64,000 bases of DNA from the NCBI GenBank assembly GCA_963678675.1, contig OY783200.1, positions 17,414,603 through 17,478,602 of the forward strand. The letters run 5' to 3'. The position numbers and the translations under genes are program-made. The notes beneath the pieces were generated by a model that was not told where the DNA came from, did not search any database, and saw nothing but the letters and a program-made list of their open reading frames with translations. Below, one piece after another: positions 34,781 to 46,862 of this stretch. This stretch comes from Xiphydria camelus (Eukaryota; Arthropoda; Insecta; Hymenoptera; Xiphydriidae). How positions within the stretch are numbered: the first letter of the stretch is position 1; each line of letters begins with the position of its first letter.

Positions 34781-35596
34781 ATGGTGCATGTACACTGTAG
34801 ACTTTTTGCCTAGATTTACTCTCGCTAGAGCTGTCCGACACCTAACTCACAAGTGGACACAGCATTGAGAGCACTCTAGCGAGAGTTAGTCTAGGATCTC
34901 AGTAGAGAAAAAGAAATCTAGCTAGATTGTGCAGTGGACACACGATAAAAATTTGCTGCCAGAGAGATTTCAATCTATTTGGTTGGCTAAATAGAGTAAC
35001 CCAGTCTAGCGAGAGTTAACCCTCAACTGGTATGGTGATTTTAAAGAGACGTAACTGGTATGGTGGGGTCACCCATGACCCATTCAAAGTTAGAACCTGT
35101 GATAACGATTTAATTTTTTTCATATAACTTATTATTTTTATAGCTATCTAACAATAATACAAAATATTTTTGGTAGAAAAATTTTATTTAATTTTTGGCT
35201 AATGCTTTAAAAAAATTAATAAGTTTACAAAATGAAAAGCTCTATCTTTGGTAAGATGAAACAAATATTTGCAAAAAAAAAGTGTAATACGACTTAAAAC
35301 TCTTTTAATGAAAAGTGAAAAGCCCTTTCTTCTCTCTTTCTAAAACCCAATTTCTTACCCACACACTTCGTTTCCTTTTATTTCGTTTTTCTTTACTTTT
35401 CTTCTCATTTTAAATTAAAATAATGGTCTCCTGTGTACACACCAAATAGAGAAGTCTATACCAAACTAATTTCGAGCAACTCTAGATCACTCTAGTTAAA
35501 GAAAAAAATGATTGTAGTGTAGGTAAGTAAGTAGATTCATCTAGCTAGCGTCTCTACAATCTAGCTAGATTTTGCTCTACAGTGTACATGCACCAT
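34781..35596. mobile_element. 816 bp element with ATGGTGCATGTACAC ends
   Basis: ATGGTGCATGTACACTGTAG is mirrored at 35577-35596, where the right arm contains CTACAGTGTACATGCACCAT. Subterminal modules CTCTCGCTAGAG / CTCTAGCGAGAGTTA recur four or more times in the left part, with CTAGCTAGA modules in the right. Flanks TTA and TCA could be a mutated 3 bp duplication. A piggyBac-like end seems inserted at about 35018. Confidence 0.7.
35018..35110 (+). mobile_element. Possible piggyBac-type end
   Basis: TTAACCCTCAACTGGTATGG opens this block, followed by GTAACTGGTATGGTGGGG and GGGTCACCCATGACCC. TTAA plus CCCT and a GGGTCA-TGACCC palindrome is a common layout of piggyBac MITE ends. I cannot find a convincing right end; TTAA near 35487 lacks the expected GGG before it. 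Confidence 0.4.
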
Positions 35597-35599
35597 CAC

Positions 35600-36465
35600 T
35601 CCTCAAAATTAACAGAAAGAATTGGTTTATTTTAATATACAAAGACAAAGATGAGTTGACCGATTCTAACGTAAAATTTCCAGTCGTGTGTGAGTGTATA
35701 AGAATAGTTTTTATACGTGGTCGTAGAATTGTCGAGCATCGATGGGATACAGAAAAAGTCTGTCTTTTTATATTGTATTAGGTAAAGGCGATAAGAGAAA
35801 GTGGAATAAAAGTCGGATACTTTAGATGAGCCCTCGTCACTAAGATTTATAAGGAAAGCAGGGGCCAATTTAAGTATCCCGTACTACTCCACCTTCTCCC
35901 AATAGTTGATAAAATGGTAGTAAGTACTTTGCGATTACCGAACACCGATACAGAGTGTTACATAGTTTAAACTGGCCTATCAAGGCTTCGCTTAGGGCCC
36001 AAATAAGACTCAAACATGATAGGTCGTCACATAGTGGACACATGTGGGCTACTTTACACCTGACAGTCAGGCCTTCACCCGTATTGGGATCTTACATGTC
36101 ACGATACGCCGTCTGGTGGCGAGAAGTAAAACTATTCCTAGTATACCGTTTAGTGGGTTTAGCGAGTGACTAGCATTGGATTAATGTACACAAGCCATTA
36201 TTATTAATATTAATATTAAGCTCGCAAGCGGCTCGAAAGGAAGGGTATGCTTCTACGTGCCAGGGTCGAACACGGCCGAAGAGGAAGAAATGGTCAGAAC
36301 CCTTGCCTTGGAAACTGCTGGGTTGATTGCACTGAAACACGTAAATTACGGAAACAAGAGAAGCGCGGCCGGGCCGTCACCGTGAAAAAGTAAAACTGAA
36401 CTAACTGGCCCGACCCGGTGACGGTCCGTTGGCGACGCCCGGTCGCCTCCGCACACAATTCTTCC
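35600..36465. other. Noncoding spacer
   Basis: No gene recognised. GGGCCGTCACCG (36374) and CGGTGACGGTCC (36417) form a small inverted pair. Confidence 0.45.
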
Positions 36466-36468
36466 GTT

Positions 36469-36658
36469 ATATCGTCATTGTCAAGTTAAAAACTGCTATG
36501 TGTGGAGAACTTGCTATATGCAGTTCTATGAACTCATTTAGGACTACTTTTGATGGAATATCACATAAATCAAAGAGAGTTATTCCTAGTTAAAAACTGC
36601 CAAGCGGCATATAGCAGGTTCTCCACATAGGAGGTTTTAACTTGACAACGTCGATATA
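36469..36658. mobile_element. Palindromic MITE
   Basis: ATATCGTCATTGTCAAGTTA on the left matches, inverted, TAACTTGACAACGTCGATAT on the right. Next, GTGTGGAGAACTTGCTATAT faces ATATAGCAGGTTCTCCACAT. The loop near 36560 is unpaired. About 190 bp. Confidence 0.8.
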
Positions 36659-36659
36659 T

Positions 36660-38570
36660 TACATGATTACACACTTACATACATGTAGTAAAGTCATTAA
36701 AATGTGGTCTGAGCATAGTTAATTTATCATTAAACCTTGATTTTTAACAATAAAAACCGATTTTTTTAAATTTTCCATTTTTGCCCCTCCATATCTCCTG
36801 AAGTATTGATCCTAGCAAAAAATGTATCAGACCTTTCTTGTAGAGAATTTGTAGCTGAACTTTTTTTTCGCTGGAGACAGTAGTTTTCGAGCTATTAACA
36901 AAAAACTGAAAAAGGGGACCTTTAGAGTCCCCCCCCCCCCCTACAGCTCCACTCCCACCCATCAGTACTTCTAGTATATCGTTAATGACACCTTCCCCTA
37001 AAATTGTACCAAAATTCGCTTTTGCAGGAATTTTTTCCGCTATTTGGCCTTTTTCGGTCTTCGTTGCCTGGACTTCAGGCCTCTTTCTCATTTATGAAAA
37101 GTTAGCCACCCCTATTTTGAAAATCAACATTTTTAGTATTACGCTAAATTATGCTCGAATCGTGCTGTATTTCGTACCGTTAAGAAAATATCGACATTTT
37201 AAATGCGGTTTCGAGATAAATTTGAAGCAAAACTATTTTCATAACATATTTAGTTCTTCCTTTCGTGAAAATTACTCTCTTCCAAGTCCTGACTTTTTCA
37301 CCATCGGATAAAATTGATTTTTGGGGTAAGTCTGTAAAGGGCGACTTCTATTGATCGAAATGGCATTTATCTGAGAGAGGTATACATTTTACTTGGAGAT
37401 TTAGGTGTGGTGGGGCAGATTGAACTTGTTGCAAGCTTTTAGTAATAATCATCATTATAAGCTGATTTGTGCAAATGTACAATTGTGACAGTACAATTTC
37501 GATCACTTAGTTTATGAATAATTATTAGGTTTATTCTTCACTTTAAACTATATTCTCGGTGAATCCTTTTATTTTCTATCTTATGAAAAAAATATATTAT
37601 TTTATAAATCTTATTTGAAGAAAACTTACTATAAATATATACTAAAAATATTAAGTATTTCTTATTCTTCGTGAATTCGATACCTCTTGAGTATACTTCA
37701 AAACTTCCCTCTTTTAAAAAAACGCTGATCTTTTAATTAACGCTTAATTTAACTCACGCCGACGATATCCTGCTCCATTGAATTTTGTTTTGAATGTGAG
37801 TCACTCCGCATTTTATACGAAAAAAAAAGCAAAAACAGCCTTTTATGATATTAACCTCCTTTGAGCGAAATTTAAGACGTTTAATAAAGGAAAAAATCGA
37901 ATAGCCCGACCACTCATGAAGATGATACCTTTTAGACAAACTTCAAGGTTTCCTTTATTCGAAAAAAGCCCTGGCCCTAAATTTAAATTCCCGCTTACGT
38001 CGAGACGACACGGCCATTTTTCGACGCGGTATTACGAGCCCCTTCACCTTTCCCAAAAGAGAGACGGTACTTTTATTAATACAATTCGAGCGAAGTTTAA
38101 TAAGGCGGCGACGCTAGAGAAGTGCCGGTAGTTCAGATTTCATATGGAGAGAGAAATTCTCTTCTTCCCCAAAGTGCTCCGCCGTGCCTCGTATAGTTCG
38201 AATTACACCAAGGCGAATCTTCGTTAATTCTTTTTCTCGAGAGTACAGTTCGTATTTCATAGAAACGAATATATTCGTCGTTGTCTCTCTGTAGTGCTTA
38301 TCCATGAAGAAGGCGAAGACGACGACGTAAGGGGAGAGTACAACGCGACGCTTTATTATTTCCGCCAGTACCGTCGCATCCCATAGTGATGATAATTTCC
38401 CAATTAGTAAGGGGACAGGAGTAAAATATACATGTACACATATACACTGCTAGTGCCATTTATTTATCTCGTTACAATGCTCCGCTATTATGGACACACG
38501 CTTAAAACGTCGCATATTATCGCAATAAAAAAGCGGGCGTGGGTCGAAAAGTTATTTTTGCATTGTAAGT
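36660..38570. other. Noncoding spacer with poly-C run
   Basis: A run of 14 C lies near 36931-36944. The minus frame 36744-37091 crosses it and shows no domain. The rest is AT-rich without a recognised gene. Confidence 0.4.
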
Positions 38571-38870
38571 ATGCACGGAAGAAACTAATTTGGTCTTGGT
38601 AGCAAAATCTAAAATCAGTTATTATAGCATCATTTTTTGTTACGATAACAAAAATGGTTTGCTGTTGGGATGCAAATGTTTGACGGATTTCCTTGATTAC
38701 GTTGAATATCATAGCTTTCCTTTTTTTTTCGTTATCATAACAAATCGATTTGTTATGGTAACAAATCAATCTGTAATTACTATTTTAACTCAAATAAATA
38801 TTTATTTAACAAATGTTAGAGTAACTTAAACAATGTTATACTAACAAATTATTTTCTCCTGCGTGCATCG
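38571..38870. mobile_element. 300 bp inverted-repeat element
   Basis: GCACGGAAGAAACTAATTTG at the left faces CAAATTATTTTCTCCTGCGT and GC at the right. Repeated TTGTTA-GGTAACAAAT palindromes lie inside. A TA-like target is possible but not clear. Confidence 0.6.
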
Positions 38871-39095
38871 ATAAATAATACCTCGAGATGAATTTTTCAA
38901 GGAACGGGGCGTAGATATTAAAATCGAGATCAAAATCGAAACTCTCTCTCTCTCTCTCTCTCTTACCCGCCAAATCAACAGAAGTGAGGGCACATGGTCT
39001 TGAATGGTCTTCACCTTAATAAACATTTATTTCTTTGAAGTGGCACATTCTTGTCAACCGTACGCACGGGGAGGTAAATTTGACCACGTTAATAA

Positions 39096-40170
39096 CACAG
39101 TCTCACAAAAAAAAAGTGGGGTATACATTTGATTCGATATATGTTATCCGTAGTAATTTCGCCTCCTGATCACGAATCCGGTGTCGAAATTTGGCCATCA
39201 CACGTCACAATTTTTTTCTAACCTCAAAAAATTGTGCACAGTCACACCTAGAAAAAAGTGGGATATGTATATACTTTTGATATACGATATATGTTATTCG
39301 TAGTAATTTTGCCTCTTGATCACGAATCCGGTGTCGAAATTTGGCCATCACACGTCACAATTTTTTTCTAACCTCAAAAAATTGTGCACAGTCACACCTA
39401 GAAAAAAGTGGGATATGTATATACTTTTGATATACGATATATGTTATTCGTAGTAATTTTGCCTCTTGATCACGAATCCGGTGTCAAAATTTGGCTATCG
39501 CGTTACATTTTTTTTTAATCTTAAAAAACCAGCCAGAGATGATGATTTTCAAAAAGTTAATGGACTTAAACCAAATTCGGTAAAAGGGGGTTTTTTGGGT
39601 CGCTGATCACGAATCTGTAGTCGGATTTAAAAAATTCAAGATGGCGAATCCAATATGGCGGACGAGATTTTCGAAAATCGACGGATTCATACCAAATTTG
39701 GTATAGGGTTTTTTTCGGTCTCTGATGACGAATATGAAGTGATATTTACAAAAATTCAAAATTTTCGAAAATCTCGTCCGCCATATTGGATCAGCCATCT
39801 TGAATTGTTTTAAACTGACTTCAGATTCATGATCAGCAACCCAAAAAACACCCTTATTCCAAATTTGGCATAAATCCGTCGGTTATAAAAAATCTCGTCC
39901 ATCATATTGGATCCGCCATCTTGAATTTTTGAAATCCGATTTCAGATTCGTGATCAGCGACCCAAAAAACCCCTATAGCGGATTTGGTTTAAGTCTATTA
40001 ACTTTTTGAAAATCATGATCACTTGATGGTTTTTTGAGATTAAAAAAAATGTGACGTGATGGCTAAATTTTGACACCGGATTCATGATCAGGAGGCAAAA
40101 TTACTACCTATACGGGTAATATACATATATCGCATCAAATGTATACCCCACTTTTTTTTGTGTGTCTGTG
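39096..40170. mobile_element. 1,075 bp foldback with TAA duplication
   Basis: The left end is CACAGTCTCACAAAAAAAAA, then GTGGGGTATACATTTGAT. The right end mirrors it through ATCAAATGTATACCCCAC and TGTGTGTCTGTG. TAA flanks both sides (39093-39095, 40171-40173). Both arms carry the CGGATTCATGATCAGGAGGC / TAGTAATTTCGCCTCCTGAT block. The inner part carries AAGATGGCGAATCCAATATG facing CATATTGGATCCGCCATCTT. This is the best-kept copy of the repeat family also seen at 1.7-2.4 and 7.6-8.6 kb. Confidence 0.8.
39117..39530. repeat. 150 bp tandem repeat, nearly three copies
   Basis: TGATCACGAATCCGGTGTC recurs at 39167, 39317 and 39467, an exact 150 bp period. The second and third units are almost identical; the first is diverged at its start. 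Each unit includes GCCATCACACGTCACAATTT and TTGATATACGATATATGTTA. The array amplifies the left subterminal part of the 39.1 kb foldback. Confidence 0.9.
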
Positions 40171-40417
40171 TAATCATACAGTCACGGATAAAGTGAGCAG
40201 AACTTAAAAACTGAAAGAAAAATCTGCACGAGACATTTTCGATCGTACAGCTGTACATGCACGTCACACTTATACTATTATTGCATTAAAGTTGAAGAGA
40301 TTGAAAGAAAGAGGAAGAAATATGAGGGTCGATGAATGATTCGACACGAGAAGTCAAAATGTATATTCACTCCGTTCGATCATTCGTTGTGATCGATCGA
40401 TTATTATTAGCTAAGGT

Positions 40418-41090
40418 TTTCCCCTCTTCGCAGACTCTAGAGTTGTAAGAAATTAGTCATTTTTTAGAGTTATTTTTAAGGAAAGGAAAAATTACACATT
40501 ATTATAATGCATACGTTAACTTCGAAACTTGGTAAATTTATAACAAATTATTTTCTTTAGTGATCACTGATCACCAATATTGTACCCTCTAACACAATAA
40601 GAATGTACTTAATTTTTGCATTTCAGAAATAAGCAGAAGGAGCTGAACATCGTACAGTTGATGACATTACGGAGGCTCGCTGCGGAAATCAGCTAAAGGC
40701 CATTTCGTTTTTGAAAAGGAAGAATTCCATTATAATCTTAAATAAATGCTGAATGATTTACAAAAAAAGCAATAGGGGAACGATGGGATACTTAATCACG
40801 AGAGATACTTGATCAATTTTTAATGATATATTTTATTTAATGCGTCCTTTTTCTAATATACTTATGTGTATAATGAGTAGCCAAATACACATTATGTTCA
40901 TAATTTTGTAAGTATATTAAAAAAAGGACGCACTAAATAAAATATATTAAGAATTGATCAAGTATCCCACCGTTCCCCTACAATTGGCTTTTTTCTTTCC
41001 TTATGAATAACTCTCAAAAGTGACTAATTTCTTAGAACTCTAGATTAGAATCTGCCCCGGGAACTTTAGCCATGAGAGATAAAGTGTGAG
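40418..41090. mobile_element. Inverted-repeat element split by a MITE
   Basis: GCAGACTCTAGAGTT with AAGAAATTAGTCA at 40430-40465 faces TGACTAATTTCTTAGAACTC near 41020. AGAGTTATTTTTAAGGAAAG faces CTTTCCTTATGAATAACTCT. The MITE at 40776-40978 sits between the arms. Confidence 0.6.
40776..40978. mobile_element. 203 bp MITE with TA duplication
   Basis: GGGGAACGATGGGATACTT on the left and AAGTATCCCACCGTTCCCC on the right are complementary apart from one base, and TA flanks each end. Inner arms share ATATATTTTATTTAATGCGT against ACGCACTAAATAAAATATAT. Tc1/mariner-type MITE. Confidence 0.85.
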
Positions 41091-41099
41091 CCGAAATCG

Positions 41100-42660
41100 A
41101 GAGACGATTTTTTTATATTAAGTTTACGGTTTTATTCGAAATTAGGAAAACCGGACTTTTAGATATTTAAAGCACTTCATCTTATCTAGGTTTTCATATA
41201 CATATTTGTTCAGACGCTACGGCTCAGAATCACCCGCATATAAATTACTTAAATCGGAGTGTTTCGGGCACAGCGTCTGGATGTACGGAGGAACGTAGAT
41301 AAGAAAATGTATCTTTAGAGGTGATAGTTCTCTAATTAACGGAGAGAATCTAAGATGGCAAAGGCAATTGCCCATCCGAGACGTCCGTGAATGAATGAAA
41401 CGACGCTTAGTGAGAATAATTCAATTGAAAATTCAATTAATTGCCATTTTGTTAAAATAAAAAGTATTGAGGAAGCATTGTACGTATAGCTTACCGCGTA
41501 CCTATACTAATATATTTTAAGAATTTTTTGATTCATTGATTTTAATTGAATGTTGCAGAAGCAACTTTTGTGTAGAGCGAGCAGATCCAAAGCGGGTTTT
41601 GCTATATATATAACGACGTCATTTTTGAAATGTTTTAAAATAAATTTAAGCATAGGGGAAGTCACCAAAGTCGGGCCGCCATTTACTTTTTGGCATCTAA
41701 AAATTGTAGGAATCAACATATGGAAGTTACAATACCTGTATTGCAAATTGTAAACAATTGATTGTAACATACATTCTACACAAGTTTGAGACAAGACTTG
41801 TTTCTGAGAAATTTGGAAAAAACTTGCGACATGCATTTTACGGGTTCTGGAAAAAGGGCTCCTAAAGTGGGCCCCCTACCTAAATACTCGGAAAAGATCA
41901 AAAAGTGAAGCGGAAATGAAACATTGTTTTTTTTAATGTTTTTTTTTATTTATCGACCTTACCTTCTTTCCCGGAAAGGTGCGGAACCGAGGTATTAACG
42001 ACCTATGTTCACCGAAATATGTCGCTTCGCCGATGACGTGATTAATTATAGTTGGCGAGTTAATTATGAGTGATGCTATAAATCAACTTTCCGAATTCCG
42101 TCGCTCGATGCGACGGAACAATGATAATTTAGAGGAATTGAGCATAAAAAACAAGGAGCCCACATAAGGAACAAAAAAAATAAAGGGCCCGACTTACGCA
42201 CAATCGTTTTTGTTTATTTTGTGGTTACAGTTATTTTTTCGAGCAACCAACCACACCTTCAACACACCATAAACTGATCAATCATTCCATGCACTTCAAA
42301 CATACAAATAATTTGAATTACTTACCGGTCAAACTACGTCAACAATAAAACAAATACGAACGCACAAAAAAGTTTCCCACAACGGGAAGAAATTGTTTGA
42401 ACTGTCAATTGTTAACCATGAAAGATTAAAACCGATGGTGGAGACATATGTAGAGTGGCGGGGCTAATTGATCTAATAAAGGAAGGGCTCGACCCATGGG
42501 ACACCGATTTGAACGGCGTTTTGATTAAACGGTAGCCAAAAGGGTCACAAACAACCCCCTAAAGCGGTTGCTGCCAATGCGGTTTCGTTTATTTATAAAC
42601 AGTATTTTAGTTTTTACGCTGCCGGACCGGACGATAATGGTCAGATTTTAAACGACAGTT
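41100..42660. other. Noncoding spacer
   Basis: No gene recognised. The CTTTCCGAATTCCGTC-GATGCGAC motif near 42088 resembles sequence near 12975 and 9590, so a low-copy repeat may be shared. Confidence 0.4.
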
Positions 42661-42667
42661 TCCACAG

Positions 42668-42760
42668 CGGCGCGGTGGCGCAGTGGTTAAGGTTGTTCAA
42701 CCGACACGATACACGTAAAAATTTTGGACGCTCTGGGTTGGCGTTACGTTCAGTTAAAGA
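42668..42760 (+). repeat. tRNA-derived SINE head
   Basis: GGCGCGGTGGCGCAGTGGTT is a typical A box and D-arm start of a tRNA-derived SINE. The expected B box about 50 bases later is degraded (CTCTGGGTTGGCG). No full cloverleaf forms. Confidence 0.5.
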
Positions 42761-43424
42761 TCCGAGTTGAAGCAAAAAGTTTAGGTGAGGTACAGTCTCG
42801 TTCTATTCACGCACACCTAAAAGTATGATACATGAATACGTACGCATACAACTAATGGTGCCCATCCACGTACAGGCGGACTGCAGTCCGTGGACTGACA
42901 GTTCTGATCTGCAGTCCCGAACTGTCATTGACCACACACGCACAGTTCTGCGGACTGCAGGCCGTCGCCGGACAGTCCAGGGACTGCAGGCCGCCGGATG
43001 ATTCGCCATACACGCACAGTTCATGAGTCAGTTCAGTTCGATCAATTGTGTTTGGAAGAAGAAATATATGAGGGGTATAGATGCCAAACCCGCCAAGTCA
43101 CATTTATAGCAATTCACAGGAAACGTCAAAAACTGGTGCAGACGGCCATTGCCTTACATTGGCAAGCGTATTTTCTACCTTATATTATTATTAACGGTTT
43201 AATGTGGAATTTGCACCTAAATTATGTTCGACCTTATGCACGTACTTATAAAGAACAAATTCCCGTATCTACCTCAAATTTGACAAAAATGAACTTGGCG
43301 GGTTTTGCATCTATACCCCTTATGTCTAATATTTAACATGGTTGTGAGAAAAAGGAAGCTTATTTTGTTCCTTATAATTATGTTGTTAAGTTATCGACAT
43401 ACGAGAAATCGGCAACGTTTTTAG

Positions 43425-44006
43425 GTAAAAGAATGCCAATGTACAGATGATCCTGATTATGAATTTAATTTACATCGTGGAAATGAAGAGATTCAATCCG
43501 AACGTATCGAATTATTAACTGTCATTCCTTTTGAAGCTCGAAAGCAAGCGTATATTAAACAAAGAGTATTTATTCCTATTGGAAATCGATGCTGCAAAAA
43601 TCATTTGATCAAAGAAAAGTTCTACGAAGACGATCTGTTCCTTTTAAAAGTGATTTTTAATTCAAGTTTTTTAGAAACCTCTGATCTACAAAAATTGTTA
43701 GATAATCTTGCTGGAGGCTGCGATTCTTTACTTATAGGAATAATAAGTAATTTCTCTTATCCTGAAGATCAAGTGAAGTTACTGACTGGTTTCTCATGTA
43801 AGAATATAAATGAAATACGAAATATGCTTCCTTCTATGCGCGATAATGATAATCGATCAGTGCTTCAAGCGGTTGTTGTATTTCTTATCAAATTAAGAAG
43901 TGGGAATTCAAATAGTACGATTTCTTCCTTTTTAATTCAAGCGAGAAATTCAAGCGGAGGTAGTTTTCATATGCTTATCCGGCTATACCCTTTAACATTT
44001 CGATAA
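43425..44006 (+). CDS. Transposase N-terminal half, copy A
   Basis: An open frame of about 193 codons starts right after TTTTTAG, which fits a 3' splice site, so this is probably an internal exon. It begins with a Cys-rich segment (ECQC... and GNRCCKNHL near residue 60), like the zinc-binding leader of ISL2EU-type proteins. It then has a helical region with LTGFSCKNINEIRNMLPSMR and VFLIKLRSGNSNSTISSFL. The last two resemble the helix-turn-helix that precedes the nuclease of Harbinger/ISL2EU transposases. The DDE nuclease itself is not found downstream, so the element is deleted. Family assignment is by motif memory only. Confidence 0.6.
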   Translation, partial: VKECQCTDDPDYEFNLHRGNEEIQSERIELLTVIPFEARKQAYIKQRVFIPIGNRCCKNHLIKEKFYEDDLFLLKVIFNSSFLETSDLQKLLDNLAGGCDSLLIGIISNFSYPEDQVKLLTGFSCKNINEIRNMLPSMRDNDNRSVLQAVVVFLIKLRSGNSNSTISSFLIQARNSSGGSFHMLIRLYPLTFR

Positions 44007-44229
44007 TCTAAATGCGGTATATGCTAACTGCATAGGTAAAAAGCGGTATGTGCACCGACGGTTATTGTAGATACCACTGTTTGACTGGGTATGATGCAAT
44101 ACCGCGTTTCTCACGTTTCAACGGCTCAGAAATTGAAGGATGACGAAAACTTTGCGAAATGACAGTACATTACCTCCCGCAATCGATGGCGTAATTGTTA
44201 ATGGATTTTTTTTAAATTCGTCGTATTAA

Positions 44230-44468
44230 AGATGTGCCAAAGTCGTTCGGCAATATATCAAAGAAAATTCTACAAATTCTATACAGTTCTGATGCTCCAC
44301 GTGTACATATAGTTTTTCATCGGTACTCTGCCTTCAGTCAAAGATTACGAGCGTTCGTTGCGAGGAGGTTTCGAAACTGATTACGAGTACGTCATCTGTG
44401 GTCCAAAACAAGCTAGACCAACTGACTTTTCGAAAGAACTTCGAAATGATAAATTCAAAGAAGATTAG
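44230..44468 (+). pseudogene. Second element frame, copy A, frameshifted
   Basis: Same gene as the intact frame at 46863-47099. Here two bases are missing near 44322 (GGTACTCTGCC against GGTATTCTCTGCC in copy B), which breaks the frame in the middle. Confidence 0.65.
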
Positions 44469-44529
44469 TCGTTTTTCTGATTTCACCCTAGCAAACTCGA
44501 GAAGTAGGTACCTTTATTGGTAACAAAAA

Positions 44530-44793
44530 TCTCTTTATCTGTATATATAAAATAAAGTCGGGTTAGTAACACAATTTATAACTAAAGAACGGCTGAACAG
44601 ATTTTTATGACTTTTGACTCTTGGATTTGTCTCCGCGATGAATAGCGGAATATATAGATTCGTTTCAATAAAGCAAATGCCTTGCTGTAAAGTGAATTAA
44701 ATTAATTTAAATATAATTAAAATACATTTCGTTTTTAAGTTAACACAACATTTATTGATTCTGAGGCGGTACGAAGTTCGCCGGGTCAGCTAG
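44530..44793 (+). mobile_element. Nonautonomous Helitron, copy A
   Basis: Starts TCTCTTTATCTGTATATA after an A. The 3' end carries the palindrome GCGGTACGAAGTTCGCCGG followed by GTCAGCTAGT, which is the classic insect Helitron 3' end (hairpin then CTAG, followed by T). No terminal inverted repeat or target duplication, as expected for Helitrons. 264 bp, noncoding. The exact 5' base could be a few bases further in. Confidence 0.85.
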
Positions 44794-46072
44794 TTATTAA
44801 GTATATAAAATAGTTTTTTGGATCGACGATCGACTGAAAACTCCGTCCCCCACCAATCGTCTGCCAGCCAGGGCGAAGCCGCCGCCGCCGCTCCCCTTCC
44901 CTTCCCTCTTTCCACCCCCTCCATCACCTTTCCTCCCCCCTGAACTGACAGAAAATTTTTAACATCGATGAAAGTTCGGCACGACAGGCCCGGACTGCAG
45001 ATCAACCGCCACACACGCACAGTTTTCCAACAGTTTCGACGGACTGCAGGCGACGGACTGCAGGCGAACTGTACGTGTATGGTGAAATTTGGACTGAGAA
45101 GGCGGGATCGCTCGCAGTTCGAGACTGCAGCATCAATTTTCTCGTTTTTACTTTTCCTGCAGATTCCGTTTTTTAATTGTAGACGGCACTGTAGCAGCAC
45201 CGCTAATCTTTTCGCACATCGGAAATAAAACATATCGAGTACCAAACCGCCCGAATGCCATAGAGGCGCCGCTCGAGTGGAAGGATCAACCGCCCGTGGA
45301 ATGAGAGCGTCGAACCGCCCGGGTACCGTACAGGTGCCCCTGGAGTGCAACTGATAGACAATTTTTTATATCAATGAAAGTTTAGCACGACAGGCCTGGA
45401 CTGCAGATCAACCGCCACACACGTACAGTTTTCTAACAGTTTCGACGGACTGCAGGCGACGGACTGCAGGCGAACTGTACGTGTATGGCGAAATTTGGAC
45501 TGCAGGCGGGATCGCTCACAGTCCGGGACTGCAGTCCGTGGACTGACAGTTCTGATCTGCAGTCCCGAACTGTCATTGACCACACACGCACAGTTCTGCG
45601 GACTGCAGGCCGTCGCCGGACAGTCCAGGGACTGCAGGCCGCCGGATGATTCGCCATACACGCACAGTTCATGAGTCAGTTCAGTTCGATCAACTGTATT
45701 CGGAAGAAAAAATATATGAGGGGTATAGATGCCAAACCCGCCAAGAGTCACATTTATAGCAATTCACAGGAAACGTCAAAAACTGGTGCAGACGGCCATT
45801 GCCTTACATTGGCAAGCGTATTTTCTATCTTATATTATTATTAACGGTTTAATGTGGAATTTGCACCTAAATTATGTTCGACCTTATGCACGTACTTATA
45901 AAGAACAAATTCCCGTATCTACCTCAAATTTGACAAAAATGAACTTGGCGGGTTTTGCATCTATACCCCTTATGTCTAATATTTAACATGGTTGTGAGAA
46001 AAGGGAAGCTTATTTTGTTCCTTATAATTATGTTGTTAAGTTATCGACATACGAGAAATCGGCAACGTTTTT

Positions 46073-46636
46073 AAGTAAAAGAATGCCAATGTACAGATGA
46101 TCCTGATTATGAATTTAATTTATATCGTGGAAATGAAGAGATTCAATCCGAACGTATCGAATTATTAACTGTCATTCCTTTTGAAGCTCGAAAGCAATCG
46201 TATATTAAACAAAGAGTATTTATTCCTATTGGAAATCGATGCTGCAAAAATCATTTGATCAAAGAAAAGTTCTACGAAGACGATCTGTTCCTTTTGAAAG
46301 TGATTTTTAATTCAAGTTTTGTAGAAACCTCTGATCTACAAAAATTGTTAGATAATCTTGTTGGAGGCCGCGATTCTTTACTTATAGGAATAATAAGTAA
46401 TTATAAGAATTATAAGAATTAATAATAAGAATATAAATGAAATACGAAATATGCTTCCTTCTATGCGCGATAATGATAATAATCGATCAGTGCTTCAAGC
46501 GGTTGTTGTATTTCTTATCAAATTAAGAAGTGGGAATTCAAATAGTACGATTTCTTCCTTTTTAATTCAAGCGAGAAATTCAAGCGGGGGTAGTTTTCAT
46601 ATGCTTATCCGGCTATACCCTTTAACATTTCGATAA
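46073..46636 (+). pseudogene. Transposase N-terminal half, copy B, broken
   Basis: Counterpart of 43425-44006. A stretch at about 46400-46432 is replaced by repeated TAAGAATTATAAGAATTAAT sequence. This removes the LTGFSC segment and adds stops; only the last part from MLPSMRDNDN stays open (46451-46636). The splice-like AG before the frame reads AAG here (TTTTTAAG). Confidence 0.7.
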
Positions 46637-46862
46637 TCTAAATGCGGTATATGCTAATTGCGTAGGTAAAAAGCGGTATGTGCACCGACGGTTATTGTAG
46701 ATACCACTGTTTGACTGTGTATGATGCAATACCGCGTTTCTCACATTTCAACGGCTCAGAAATTGAAGGATGACGAAAACTGCGAAATGACAGTACGTTA
46801 CCTCCCGCAATCGATGTCGTAATTGTTAATGGATTTTTTTTTTAATTCGTCGTATTAAAGAT

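Noticed and set aside
36744..37091. Gly-rich minus-strand protein
   Set aside because: The Gly run is translation of a 14-base C tract; no domain on either side.
39096..39530. CRISPR-like array
   Set aside because: The 150 bp repeats are contiguous with no unique spacers and the sequence is eukaryotic; it is a tandem duplication inside a foldback element.
44790..45350. 186-residue minus-strand frame
   Set aside because: It translates the subterminal repeat array and a CT-rich tract of the dimeric transposon; the matching place in copy B is broken in a different way, so it is not conserved as protein.
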